From Beijerinckiaceae bacterium (lineage in GTDB: Bacteria > Pseudomonadota > Alphaproteobacteria > Rhizobiales > Beijerinckiaceae), in assembly GCA_030684835.1 (NCBI GenBank), contig JAUXWZ010000196.1, forward strand, positions 1 to 64,000: a stretch of 64,000 bases of DNA, read 5' to 3'. Positions 21,733 to 30,126 of this stretch are shown one piece after another. The stretch's first letter is position 1. The number at the start of each line of letters is the position of its first letter. Made by a program: the position numbers and the translations under genes. Below the pieces are notes generated by a model, which saw only the letters and a list, made by a program, of their open reading frames with translations, did not search any database and was not told the DNA's origin.

Positions 21733-22545
21733 TTAGTAGGCCGCGACGACCGGACCGGAGACGGCGCCCCAATTGAAGCGATAGTTCAAGCCGGCGCGCA
21801 CGACGTGGAAGCGCGTCTCGACATCGAGATTGGCTGACGAGCGAATGCCCGGGTAAACAGCCGAATACAGATTTTTGTCGCCAAGATCCACGTACAGATA
21901 CTCGGTCTTGAAGCTGAGGTTGTTGGTCAGCGCATATTCGAGACCAAGGCCGGCCACCCAGCCATTGTGCGTGGTGCCCCGCGACAGGCCACCGCCGAAG
22001 CACGCCCCACCACCAGCAGGGCAGAGCGCAACGGCGCCTGCGCTGTCGACCCTACCGTAGGCCCAGCCGCCGGTGACATAGAGCAACGCGCGATCCCAGC
22101 CATAGCCAAGGCGGGCACGGATAGTGCCGAAGCTTGTTACTTCGCTACCGGCCGTCACATTTGCGTTGCCGAACCCGACGACTGCCCCGTTGATATTCAC
22201 CTGGCCTTCAATGTTCGACCATTGATAGTCGGCCTCGACGCCGATGACCCAACGGTTTGCAAACTGCCAATTGTAACCGATCTGCGCGCCGAAAAGGGCG
22301 CCGCTGGACGTGATCGACGGTTTGCCGCTGTAAGCGATGCCGAAGATGTCTCCACCATAGGGATACTGGAACTTGTCGCCACCGTATCCACCGTTCACGC
22401 CGACATAGAAACCGGTCCACGTAAAGACGGGCGCATAGACAGGCGCGGGAGCCGGAGCGCGGACCGGCAGATCGGCGGCGAGAGCGCCGCCCGCCAGAAG
22501 GGCTAACGAAGTTACAGAACCTAATGCGAGCGCACGAGTTAACAT
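21733..22545 (-). CDS. Omp31-like outer-membrane beta-barrel protein, copy 1
   Basis: A 270-residue protein with a clear signal peptide (MLTRALALGSVTSLALLAGGALAA, cut near residue 23), a proline-alanine spacer and an eight-stranded barrel opening with FTWTGFYVGVNGGYG and ending in VVRAGLNYRFNWG. This is the Omp31/Omp25 type of Rhizobiales. AAGGA precedes the ATG at 22545. The signal peptide and promoter region are nearly the same as those of the gene at 23496, while the mature parts have diverged, so the two are paralogues from the tandem duplication described below. Confidence 0.88.
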   Translation of the reverse strand: MLTRALALGSVTSLALLAGGALAADLPVRAPAPAPVYAPVFTWTGFYVGVNGGYGGDKFQYPYGGDIFGIAYSGKPSITSSGALFGAQIGYNWQFANRWVIGVEADYQWSNIEGQVNINGAVVGFGNANVTAGSEVTSFGTIRARLGYGWDRALLYVTGGWAYGRVDSAGAVALCPAGGGACFGGGLSRGTTHNGWVAGLGLEYALTNNLSFKTEYLYVDLGDKNLYSAVYPGIRSSANLDVETRFHVVRAGLNYRFNWGAVSGPVVAAY

Positions 22546-22811
22546 CTGAGAAATCCTTTGTTGTTTCGGCAATATGCCGACATTCCAACTCCGTTGATAA
22601 ACGTTCATCTACAAACTACCCATAACACTCCGTTTAGGCCGAACCTTATTTTTGATAGGTTGTTATAACACTGTAGGTCAACCGTCGCTGTAGCAAGCAG
22701 GCAACACTAACTATTTCTTAGTTAAGCCACTGCGAGGTCCATTTGGCAACGTGGGACCGAAAGATTCGAACCGACGCCCCCATAAAGAATATACTTGATA
22801 AACAATTGCCT
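22546..22811. repeat. duplicated leader region of omp1 (partner at 24360-24680)
   Basis: Both blocks contain, in the same order, a TGATAAAC segment, CTTATTTTTGAT, TATAACACT and GCTGTAGCAAGCAGGCAACA followed by CTAACTATTT. They hold the promoters of the two omp genes and show that the duplication included non-coding DNA. No gene is seen in this block. Confidence 0.75.
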
Positions 22812-23402
22812 AAGTTGCGCCCGACTTCTCCAGCCATTTGCGACGCAAGCGCATCACGCTCTAGAAAATAGCGCGTCAGTTAATAAGCTTTCGCAATTGC
22901 GTGACTATTCCCGCCTGTAGAAGCAACCCGTCATCACACAGGAACTCTGGCAGCTTAATAAGGCGGTCGGCGTATGGCTCGCCCGCGGATCGGCTCACGG
23001 CGCCGCCCGTGCGCGGAGAGAACCACACAAGATTATCCACAGCCCCAGTGACCGCGCAGCGTTCCAGATTAAGACCGAAACCGAGTTCGGAGAGACGCGC
23101 GCTCAAAACGCGCCATCAACGCAGGCGCACGACGCGCATCGGGCAAGTGATCGCTGAGCGCCCCAATTATATCAAACAGGAGTTCGTGAGAATCGCCTCT
23201 GGCAGAAACGCAGCCACGCGCGCACAAGATTGACGCCAGAAAGCGCGAGCCGGACTCCATCAATGCGACCGCGCGCTGGCGCAGCGGCTTGATGGACAGG
23301 CTCCCAAATGTCCTTCAAGCCTTGCGCACACGTCATCAACTCGACGATGGCGCTGCTCTCGCCATGCCGCGGGACACCAAAATGACGTCTTCGTCGCGCC
23401 AT
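22812..23402 (-). pseudogene. recO pseudogene
   Basis: A degraded copy of the intact recO at 24681-25421. Matching pieces in the same order are the start codon region at 23402, HGESSAIVELMT, LALSGVNL, HELLFDIIGALSDHLPDAR and [15 protein letters not shown] with PYADRLI. Against the intact gene it has lost about 110 bases in the N-terminal OB fold and carries several frameshifts, including one just after a LLLQAG segment. It cannot make RecO. It arose with the omp duplication. Confidence 0.85.
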
Positions 23403-23419
23403 TCCAGGAGCGACGAAGG

Positions 23420-23475
23420 CCTTCACGTGACGAAGGGAGAGGACTGAGTATCGCTACAGGCGCGGCGCTCAATCG
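23420..23475 (-). pseudogene. 3' remnant of rsmD
   Basis: These 56 bases match the last 19 or so codons of rsmD (25439-25495), including the shared segment AGGCGCGGCGCTCAATCG. The match stops sharply at about 23475, which marks one breakpoint of the tandem duplication. Confidence 0.75.
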
Positions 23476-23495
23476 TCCCCTTCTAAGTGATTGTC

Positions 23496-24359
23496 TTAAT
23501 AGGCGGCGACAACGGGGCGAGCAGCGGGCCCGCCAAAGCGATAGTTCAAACCGGCGCGCACGATATGCAATCGCGTGCGGTGAGAGTTATCCAATCCCTG
23601 GCCGGGAAAGCTTGCACTAATTGTGCGATATCTTTCGCGTCCGAAGTCAGCATAAAGGTATTCAAGTTTTGTTGACCAGTTGTTGGTGAAAGCGTATTCC
23701 ATACCGCCACCCAACGTCCAGCCGAAGTCGAATTTAGACTTTCCCTGATGGCAACGGCCGAAACCACCGCCCACAGGCGGGCAGCCGTCAACTGTATTGT
23801 CATTAAGCCGGCTGACAGAAATATCGGAGAGAGCCGCGCCACCCGTGACATAGAAAAGGGCACTGCCGGCTGCAAAGCCCAGACGAATGCGAGCGGTGCC
23901 GAACCAGTCTGAGTCGACGACATCGTTGACACGGATACCAAACGGACTTGCCGCGCCGCCGGTGAGGCGGTTGCCCGAAAGACCAAGGTAGGAGAGATCG
24001 GCCTCAACACCCCAAACGAAAGCGCCCATTTGGTAATTATAGCCGAGCGTAAGACCGCCGGTGAATCCATCGGAACGGTGATTGCCATTGCCTTGGATCA
24101 GCCACTCTGCCGCAGCGCCCGGGACAATAGCGTTGGCAACGCCATTAACTGTAGCAGGGACCGTCAGCTGGTTATTGTGTCTACCCCAAGCATAACCTGC
24201 GTTTACACCCAGATAAAGGCCAGTCCAGCTATGAGCGGCTACAAAGACAGGGGCCGGCGCGGGAGCCGGACTGCGGATCGGCAGATCGGCGGCGAGAGCG
24301 CCGCTCGCCAAAAGCGCTAATGAAGTTACAGAACCTAATGCAAGCGCACGAGTCGACAT
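23496..24359 (-). CDS. Omp31-like outer-membrane beta-barrel protein, copy 2
   Basis: A 287-residue paralogue of the protein at 21733. The signal peptide (MSTRALALGSVTSLALLASG, cut after ALA) is almost the same; the barrel begins HSWTGLYLGVNAGYAWG and ends VRAGLNYRFGG. It has longer loops than copy 1 and two cysteines in one loop (DGCPPVGGGFGRC). AAGGA lies upstream of the ATG at 24359. Such proteins are major outer-membrane constituents; a specific pore function cannot be read. Confidence 0.88.
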   Translation of the reverse strand: MSTRALALGSVTSLALLASGALAADLPIRSPAPAPAPVFVAAHSWTGLYLGVNAGYAWGRHNNQLTVPATVNGVANAIVPGAAAEWLIQGNGNHRSDGFTGGLTLGYNYQMGAFVWGVEADLSYLGLSGNRLTGGAASPFGIRVNDVVDSDWFGTARIRLGFAAGSALFYVTGGAALSDISVSRLNDNTVDGCPPVGGGFGRCHQGKSKFDFGWTLGGGMEYAFTNNWSTKLEYLYADFGRERYRTISASFPGQGLDNSHRTRLHIVRAGLNYRFGGPAARPVVAAY

Positions 24360-24680
24360 GTGATAAATCCTTTGTTTTTGCGGCACTATGCCAGCATTCC
24401 AACTCCATTGATAAACTCTGGTTACAAACTACATCTGGAAACTCAGTTTAGACCTGAGCCTTATTTTTGATTTATTTTATAACACTACCCGGTCAATCGT
24501 TGCTGTAGCAAGCAGGCAACACTAACTATTTTCGTAATCAAGCCTCAGCAGGGTCCGTCCAACCTGAGGCCGAAACATTCGAACCGAAGCCAAACTTGAT
24601 TTCAAGCGACAAATTACAGTTTGCACCGAAGCCGGGGCTCACGGTTCGTCTGCATTAGAAAAACTTGAGAAATCAATCTT
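24360..24680. repeat. duplicated leader region of omp2 (partner at 22546-22811)
   Basis: About 320 bases without a gene. The part next to omp2 repeats the omp1 leader; the part next to the recO stop is AT-rich and shows nothing recognisable. Confidence 0.7.
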
Positions 24681-25421
24681 CTAGATCGCGTCCGACTTTG
24701 CCAGCCCCGACTTCTCAAGCCATGTGCGACGCGCCTGCGGCTCTTTGAGCCCGCGCGGCGCAAGCACATCACGCTCGAGAAAATAGCCCGTCAGTTGATA
24801 AGCTTTCGCAATTTCGTGGCTTCCCGCCTGCCGAAGCAACCCGTCGTCGCGCAGGAACTCTGGCAGCGGAATGAGGCGGTCGGCGTAAGGCTCGCCCGCG
24901 GATCGGCTGACGGCGCGGCCCGTGCGCGGAGAAACCCACACAAGATCATCCACAGCCCCAGTGACCGCGCAACGCTCCAGGTCAAGCCCGAAACCGAGTT
25001 CGGAGAGAACCGCCAGCTCAAAGCGCGCCATCAACGCAGGCGCAAGTCGCGCATCGGGCAGATGATCGCTGAGCGCCTCGACCATATCAAACAGGAGCTC
25101 ATGAGGATCGCGCTCTGGCAGAAAACGCAGCCACGCGCCTATGAGATTGACGCCGGAAAGCGCGAGCCCGGACTCCATCAAGGCGGCCGCGCGTTGGCGC
25201 AGCGGCTCGATGGCGTAGACGCCCAGATGTTCTTCAAGCCGTGCGCGCCAGACGACGCCAACGCTGTTGCCCGGCTGCAAAACGGGCTGCATGCGCCGTG
25301 AGCGCCCCCCTTTCACAATGCCGAGGTGGCGGCCATGCGCGCGCGTCATCAGCTCGACGATGGCGCTGCTCTCGCCATGCCGCCGGACACCAATGATGAG
25401 GCCTTCGTCGCGCCATTCCAT
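24681..25421 (-). CDS. recO: DNA repair protein RecO
   Basis: Loads RecA on SSB-coated single strands with RecR and anneals strands. The 246-residue product has the N-terminal OB fold (MEWRDEGLIIGVRRHGESSAIVEL split over residues 1-24) and a helical rest with [21 protein letters not shown] in place of the zinc site of some homologues: only one cysteine remains. It is the intact copy of the duplicated pair and lies 12 bases after rsmD. Confidence 0.93.
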   Translation of the reverse strand: MEWRDEGLIIGVRRHGESSAIVELMTRAHGRHLGIVKGGRSRRMQPVLQPGNSVGVVWRARLEEHLGVYAIEPLRQRAAALMESGLALSGVNLIGAWLRFLPERDPHELLFDMVEALSDHLPDARLAPALMARFELAVLSELGFGLDLERCAVTGAVDDLVWVSPRTGRAVSRSAGEPYADRLIPLPEFLRDDGLLRQAGSHEIAKAYQLTGYFLERDVLAPRGLKEPQARRTWLEKSGLAKSDAI

Positions 25422-25433
25422 GGGGCGAGTTTA

Positions 25434-25994
25434 TCAGGCCTTCACGTGACGAAGGAAAAGAACCTGAGTGTCGCCATAGGCGCGGCGCTCAATCGCCTCA
25501 TAGCCCGAAGGCGGCTCTAGCTGCGCATCGGCGGCTTCTTCAACCAAAACAAGCGCTCCGGGCTCGAGCCACCCCCCGTCGCGCAGCGAGGCGAGGGCGC
25601 GCGGCGCAAGTTCGTGTCCATAGGGAGGATCCAGAAACGCAATCGTAAAAGGTTCGCCCGCCGGTGCAGCCCCAAGTTTTGTTGCGTCCCGGTGGAAGAC
25701 TTTTGTGCGACCGCCGACGCCCAGCGCGTCGACGTTGGCGCGCAACAACGCGCGCGCCTCCGCCCCGTCATCAACGAACAGCGCAAAGCGCGCCCCCCGT
25801 GAAAGCGCTTCGAGCCCCAGCGCGCCGGTGCCGGCGAAAAGGTCGATCACCCGGCCGCCTTCGAGCAACTCGCCGTAGCCATGCGCAAGGATGTTGAACA
25901 AGCTCTCGCGCAGCCGGTCCGACGTAGGACGCACCGCCATCGACGATGGCCCTGTGAGGACACGGCCGCGATATTCACCGCCCACGATGCGCAC
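25434..25994 (-). CDS. rsmD: 16S rRNA (guanine-966-N2) methyltransferase
   Basis: Methylates G966 of 16S rRNA. The 186-residue product begins VGGEYRGRVL, has the SAM site VIDLFAGTGALGLEALSRGA and the catalytic DPPYGHEL. A GTG start at 25994 lies about ten bases after the pseudouridine synthase stop, so both RNA-modification genes are probably one operon with recO. Confidence 0.93.
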   Translation of the reverse strand: MRIVGGEYRGRVLTGPSSMAVRPTSDRLRESLFNILAHGYGELLEGGRVIDLFAGTGALGLEALSRGARFALFVDDGAEARALLRANVDALGVGGRTKVFHRDATKLGAAPAGEPFTIAFLDPPYGHELAPRALASLRDGGWLEPGALVLVEEAADAQLEPPSGYEAIERRAYGDTQVLFLRHVKA

Positions 25995-26004
25995 GGCTTA
26001 GCCC

Positions 26005-28095
26005 TTAACGCGGCGGGCGTGAGCCGCCCGGCCGTCCGCCCGGCTTTCCGCCAGAACGACCACCCGGCTTTCCGCCGCCCGAACGACCTGATCCGCCCGA
26101 ACGACCTGCGCCACCCACAGGACCTGCGCCACCCCCGGGCCCGCCGGCGCCCGGCCCCTTGCCGCCTGGCTTGGAGCCAAAGCTTTTCGCGCCGAAGCTC
26201 TTACCCGGGCGCCCCTCGCCACGACCCTCGGTACGCGGCGGGCGATCACCGAAATCCTTGCGCGGCGGACGATCTCCGAAGTCCTTCCGGGGAGGACGGT
26301 CGCCGAAGTCCTTGCGGGGTGGGCGATCACCGAAATCACGACGCGCAGGACGGTCGCCACCTTCCGAACGCGCCGGACGGTCGCCGAAGTCCTTGCGCGG
26401 CGGGCGATCACCGAAGTCCTTGCGGGGAGGACGATCTCCGAAGTCACGACGTGCAGGACGGTCGCCACCCCCGGCACGCGCCGGACGCTCGCCAAAATCC
26501 TTACGCGGCGGGCGATCACCGAAGTCCTTGCGGGCAGGACGATCTCCGAAGTCACGACGCGCAGGACGGTCGCCACCCCCGGCACGCGCCGGACGGTCGC
26601 CAAAATCCTTGCGCGCCGGACGCTCGCCAAAATCCTTGCGCGGCGGGCGATCTCCGAAATCCTTCCGGGGAGGACGATCCCCTGCGCCGGGACGCTCGGT
26701 GCGCTCAAAGCGGCGGCCACCCTCCGGCCGCTCGCGTCGATCCGTCGCGTCGTTGCGCGGCGCCCAGGGGCGTCCGCCGCCTTCAGCGCGCGGGCCACGC
26801 GAATCGGGACGCGCGCCACTGCCCGCCTCCGCCTTTCGCCAATTACCGCGCCCCTCAGCCGCCGGCCCGGACACGGACCTGTCTTTGTCGTTACGGCGCA
26901 TTGATCTTTCGCCGCCGTCACGCTCCTGCGCAAAACGCCTTGCGTTTCGTCCGCCCGATCTGCCCTCGTCGCGCGCGCCAGTCATGACGCGCTCAACCGG
27001 CACTGTGCGCCCGCGGCGATCCGCCGTCTCGCTGCGCTCGATCTTGCGGCGTCCCTCGCCTGCCCCGGCTTCAGCTTTCTCGGAGCGCATCAGCGACACA
27101 TGCTTGCGATTGCGCGGGATGAGATCGCGCGCGGACTTTGGCCGCTGCTCGGGCTCCTCGCGCGGGGCGCCCCGGGCGGGTCCGCGCTGCGGACGCTCTC
27201 CGCCGCGCGCGCCGCGTTCACCACGCTCGCTGCGTTCACGCGGGGCCGGACGCTCTTCGTTGGGATGGCGGCGCGCGATCTTTTCGCGATCCTTGGTGTC
27301 GAGGACCGGCGCCTCGAAATCGACGCCAGCTTCCGCCGCAAGCACTTCGCCAAGTTGATCCTTGAGAATGCGCGTCTTGACCTCGTCGACAGCGCCCTCT
27401 TCCAGTTCGCCCAACTGGAACGGGCCGTAGGACACGCGAATGAGGCGGTTTACGGAAAGCCCGAGATGCTCCAGAACGCGCTTGATCTCGCGGTTCTTCC
27501 CCTCGCGCAGCCCCATGGTGAGCCACACGTTGGCGCCCTGCACACGGTCGACCTTCGCCTCGATGCCGCGATATTCAATGCCCTCGATGACGACGCCCGA
27601 AGCAAGCGCATCCAGTTGGGCCTGATTAACATCGCCATGAGCGCGCACACGATAGCGGCGCAGCCAGCCCGTTGAAGGCAATTCGAGCACGCGGGCCAAG
27701 CCCCCGTCGTTGGTGAGAAGCAGCAGACCTTCGGTGTTGATGTCGAGGCGTCCGATGGTGACGAGCCTTGGCAATCCGTCGGGCAGGACGTCAAAAATTG
27801 TGTTGCGCCCTTCCGGGTCGTGATCGGTCGTCACGGTGCCGCGGGGCTTGTGAAACATGAACAATCGCGTGCGCTCGCGCCCGGCGATCGGGCGATTGTC
27901 GACGTTGATCTGGTCTTGCTCGGTTACGTTGAAGGCGGGGCTGTCCAGAACGCGCCCGTTCACGCTCACGCGGCCGTCGGTTATCCAACGCTCCGCATCG
28001 CGGCGGGAGCAGAGTCCAGCGCGGGCCATCACCTTGGCGATGCGCTCGCCGTCCGGCGTTTCACCCGGCTTGTCGTTTTCACTTCTGTCGGTCAT
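26005..28095 (-). CDS. rluB: RsuA/RluB-type pseudouridine synthase with long repetitive tail
   Basis: Residues 17-65 form an S4 domain (RIAKVMARAGLCSRRDAERW) and 70-250 the catalytic domain, with the active-site aspartate in GRLDINTEGLLLLTNDG and GLREGKNREIKRV. The fold modifies a uridine in 23S or 16S rRNA; RluB is the likely target type. The remaining 440 or so residues are low-complexity: Arg, Gly, Asp and Pro rich, with 17 nonapeptide units of the form DRPPRKDFG and a Gly-rich end. The total of 696 residues is more than twice that of the E. coli enzyme. The start at 28095 follows AGGAC. Confidence 0.9.
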   Translation of the reverse strand: MTDRSENDKPGETPDGERIAKVMARAGLCSRRDAERWITDGRVSVNGRVLDSPAFNVTEQDQINVDNRPIAGRERTRLFMFHKPRGTVTTDHDPEGRNTIFDVLPDGLPRLVTIGRLDINTEGLLLLTNDGGLARVLELPSTGWLRRYRVRAHGDVNQAQLDALASGVVIEGIEYRGIEAKVDRVQGANVWLTMGLREGKNREIKRVLEHLGLSVNRLIRVSYGPFQLGELEEGAVDEVKTRILKDQLGEVLAAEAGVDFEAPVLDTKDREKIARRHPNEERPAPRERSERGERGARGGERPQRGPARGAPREEPEQRPKSARDLIPRNRKHVSLMRSEKAEAGAGEGRRKIERSETADRRGRTVPVERVMTGARDEGRSGGRNARRFAQERDGGERSMRRNDKDRSVSGPAAEGRGNWRKAEAGSGARPDSRGPRAEGGGRPWAPRNDATDRRERPEGGRRFERTERPGAGDRPPRKDFGDRPPRKDFGERPARKDFGDRPARAGGGDRPARRDFGDRPARKDFGDRPPRKDFGERPARAGGGDRPARRDFGDRPPRKDFGDRPPRKDFGDRPARSEGGDRPARRDFGDRPPRKDFGDRPPRKDFGDRPPRKDFGDRPPRTEGRGEGRPGKSFGAKSFGSKPGGKGPGAGGPGGGAGPVGGAGRSGGSGRSGGGKPGGRSGGKPGGRPGGSRPPR
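26221..26679 (-). repeat. 17 tandem 27-bp units encoding DRPxRxxxG
   Basis: Seventeen in-frame copies of a 27-bp unit. Most read D/E-RP-P/A-R-K/R-DFG; units 4, 8, 12 and 17 carry AGGG, SEGG or TEGR at the end, giving a higher-order rhythm of four to five units. No indel breaks the frame. Confidence 0.9.
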
Positions 28096-28174
28096 GGCGT
28101 CCTGATAGCAGAGTGTCCGGCGCAGGTCGAACGACCTGCCGCTGTTTTTGGCCATATTTTAGAGGTTTTTGGGC

Positions 28175-28651
28175 GTGCCCTCACCGCTAGACACCCTCGC
28201 AAGCGACGATCCGATGGCGCGGGCGTTCGCCGAGGCACGCGCGGCGGCGGTGCGCGGCGAGGTCCCGGTGGGCGCGGCAATCGCGAAATACGGCCGCGTG
28301 ATCGCATCAGCCGGCAACCGCACGCTTCAGGACCGCGACCCCACAGCCCACGCGGAAATGTTGGCGTTGCGCGCGGCGGCGCAGGCCATCGGCTCGGAGC
28401 GGCTGATCGACTGCGATCTTTACGTGACGCTGGAGCCCTGCGCGATGTGCGCAGGCGCCATTTCCTTCGCTCGCATCCGCAGGCTGTATTTTGCGGCGGA
28501 CGATCCCAAGGGCGGCGCGGTGGAGCATGGCCCACGCTTCTTCGCGCAGGCCACATGTCACCACGCGCCCGAAGTTTACGGCGGCATCCGGGAAACCGAA
28601 GCCGCCGATTTATTGCGCGCGTTCTTCAAGGATAAGCGGGCGCCTAAGTAA
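28175..28651 (+). CDS. tadA: tRNA adenosine(34) deaminase
   Basis: Converts A34 to inosine in tRNA-Arg(ACG). The 158-residue product has the zinc motifs HAEMLALR (His and catalytic Glu) and PCAMCAGA (two Cys), and GEVPVGAAI. A GTG at 28175 fits AGAGG at 28161-28165 better than the TTG at 28169. It is divergent from the pseudouridine synthase and overlaps the DUF1328 gene by eight bases at the 3' end. Confidence 0.92.
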   Translation: MPSPLDTLASDDPMARAFAEARAAAVRGEVPVGAAIAKYGRVIASAGNRTLQDRDPTAHAEMLALRAAAQAIGSERLIDCDLYVTLEPCAMCAGAISFARIRRLYFAADDPKGGAVEHGPRFFAQATCHHAPEVYGGIRETEAADLLRAFFKDKRAPK

Positions 28652-28817
28652 TTTTTCGGTACGCAACAAAACCGAGAACCGCGAACGCGACAGCAATGAT
28701 GAGCGCGATCCAGAATAGAATCATCGCGATGTCGATAAAGGCTCCGGCAAGTCCACCAAAGCCGAGAACTGCGAGCACAAGCGCGACGATCGCGAAAATA
28801 GCAGCCCATTTTAGCAT
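28644..28817 (-). CDS. DUF1328 (UPF0391) small membrane protein
   Basis: A 57-residue protein starting MLKWAAIFAIVALVLAVLGF, with two hydrophobic helices separated by GGLAGAFIDIA and ending YRKIT. This is the DUF1328 pattern, often stress-induced in alphaproteobacteria, function unknown. AAGGAG lies eight bases before the ATG. It overlaps the end of tadA on the opposite strand. Confidence 0.85.
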   Translation of the reverse strand: MLKWAAIFAIVALVLAVLGFGGLAGAFIDIAMILFWIALIIAVAFAVLGFVAYRKIT

Positions 28818-29251
28818 CGCCTGATCTCCTTTCGCGTAGTTTGTTTATAGATATTTCTACCAAATGAACGTGCAAAGACAAGCTCAATTCTGCGCTTCTA
28901 AACACGTCAGCAACACGTGAACCAGAGCATCGCAGCAAGCAGTATATGCACAATGATTTGGCAACGTGGCTCATCACAACTTCCTCCTGAAATTTTGTAC
29001 TCTTTCGCACGTTGGGTCAAAGTTCTGTTTAAGCAGGAATGTCTTAGTATAATTTTTATTATAGGCTCAGTCATTTCGACTGATGAACCTGCATGACTTG
29101 GCAACAAGTCACTGGAACTATTCATACGGAGAGGTGTTGATCGGCAAGCCCGTTGAGACGGAGCACTCTCCGTCGCGGGCGAACTGCTGCCGAACAGCCC
29201 CGTCAAGGATTGTGGAGCGGCTATCCCAAGAAATCCAAGCTGGAGTTAATT
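28818..29251. other. intergenic region with an EcfG-like promoter
   Basis: 434 bases with no certain gene, AT-richer than the surroundings. It holds the divergent leaders of the DUF1328 gene and of the secreted repeat protein. A strong AGGAGG site faces an ATG at 28974 on the minus strand, but the frame runs into the DUF1328 gene and is not accepted as a gene. Confidence 0.6.
29114..29138 (+). promoter_or_regulatory. EcfG-type general-stress promoter candidate
   Basis: GGAAC at 29114-29118, 16 bases, then TGTT at 29135-29138. The alphaproteobacterial general-stress consensus is GGAAC-N16/17-CGTT. It lies about 115 bases before the start at 29252. Confidence 0.5.
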
Positions 29252-30046
29252 ATGAAACCGACTACTTATTTGTCTGTCTCGGCCATCGTACTTGGCATGC
29301 TGGTAGCAGGACCGGCATCGGCTCAGACGGGCGCTCCCGCAACCGGCGCTCCGGCCCAGAGCAGGTCTGTGGATGCCGGCAAAATCAAGGATCGGCTCGG
29401 CGAGATCAACGTAGAAAACCGGAAGGAATTCAGGGGCGAACTCGTTCGCGCCCAAAACCCGGAAGGACACACGGTTCTCTTCATCATCGGGCCCGAAAAT
29501 TTCGAGGGTGACGAGTCGCCGAGCGGCTTCAGCCAAGATAAGGTGCGCGGGCAATTGACCCAGGCCGCTTTCACGAACATTGAGTTCATTGACGGCACGA
29601 CCGCAGTGCGGGGCGAACTCGACGATAAGGCCATACTCGCGCTTTCCGCGGAGCAGGGCTGGCTCGGAACCGGTGGGCAAGCGCAGAGCAGCAAGCCTGA
29701 AATAGATCGGCTCAAGGAGCACCTTGACAAGATTGGCATGAGCGACACTTCGCAACTCAATGGCAAAGTCGTTCAGGCCCGCAGCTCGACCGGCCAGCCT
29801 TTGCTGGTGCTGGTCGGACCGGAAGACTTCGACGGCGACGACTCTGTTTCTCTGTCCGCCTCGGACCTGAGCGGAATGCAGCAGAAAGGGTTCCGCGAAG
29901 CGAAGACGGTCGAGAATATCTCCATGGTTCGCGGCAAGCTGGACGATCTCCACGTGATCGCGCTGTCTGGATCGGGGCTTCAAAGCGACATGGCGACGGG
30001 CACCGTGCCGGGTGCAGGTAGCAGTCCAGGCATGGGCGTACGCTAA
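29252..30046 (+). CDS. secreted protein with two internal repeats, unknown function
   Basis: A 264-residue protein with a Sec signal (cut after ASA near residue 25) and two related units of about 85 residues. Each begins with a short amphipathic helix, then FRGELVRAQN / LNGKVVQARS, VLFIIGPENFEGD / LLVLVGPEDFDGD, and ends VRGELDDKAILALS / VRGKLDDLHVIALS. I do not recognise the family; the paired beta-rich units suggest a small barrel-like domain. GGAG lies six bases before the ATG. An EcfG-like promoter upstream points to a stress role. Confidence 0.8.
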   Translation: MKPTTYLSVSAIVLGMLVAGPASAQTGAPATGAPAQSRSVDAGKIKDRLGEINVENRKEFRGELVRAQNPEGHTVLFIIGPENFEGDESPSGFSQDKVRGQLTQAAFTNIEFIDGTTAVRGELDDKAILALSAEQGWLGTGGQAQSSKPEIDRLKEHLDKIGMSDTSQLNGKVVQARSSTGQPLLVLVGPEDFDGDDSVSLSASDLSGMQQKGFREAKTVENISMVRGKLDDLHVIALSGSGLQSDMATGTVPGAGSSPGMGVR

Positions 30047-30076
30047 AGATCCAGCACGACACATAAAGCCAGAAGG

Positions 30077-30100
30077 GCCCGGCTCGTTAGCGAGCCGGGC
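30077..30100 (+). terminator. rho-independent terminator
   Basis: Perfect 10-bp stem GCCCGGCTCG/CGAGCCGGGC with TTAG loop, followed by TAGTTTGTTG. It separates the secreted repeat protein from the convergent bufferin operon. Confidence 0.8.
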
Positions 30101-30126
30101 TAGTTTGTTGCTGCACCATAATGTAA

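Noticed and set aside
26221-26679. Regular repeats that could suggest a CRISPR array.
   Set aside because: The units are contiguous, without spacers, and keep one reading frame; they are coding repeats.
26159-27358. A 399-codon open frame on the plus strand across the pseudouridine synthase gene.
   Set aside because: It is antisense to a clear gene and open only because of the GC-rich 27-bp repeat; the product is a Ser-Pro-Arg-Gly repeat with no start site.
28576-29010. Minus-strand frame containing an ATG at 28974 with an excellent AGGAGG site (MSHVAKSL...).
   Set aside because: The frame runs through the DUF1328 gene in another phase. A frameshifted short hydrophobic peptide is possible but cannot be supported.
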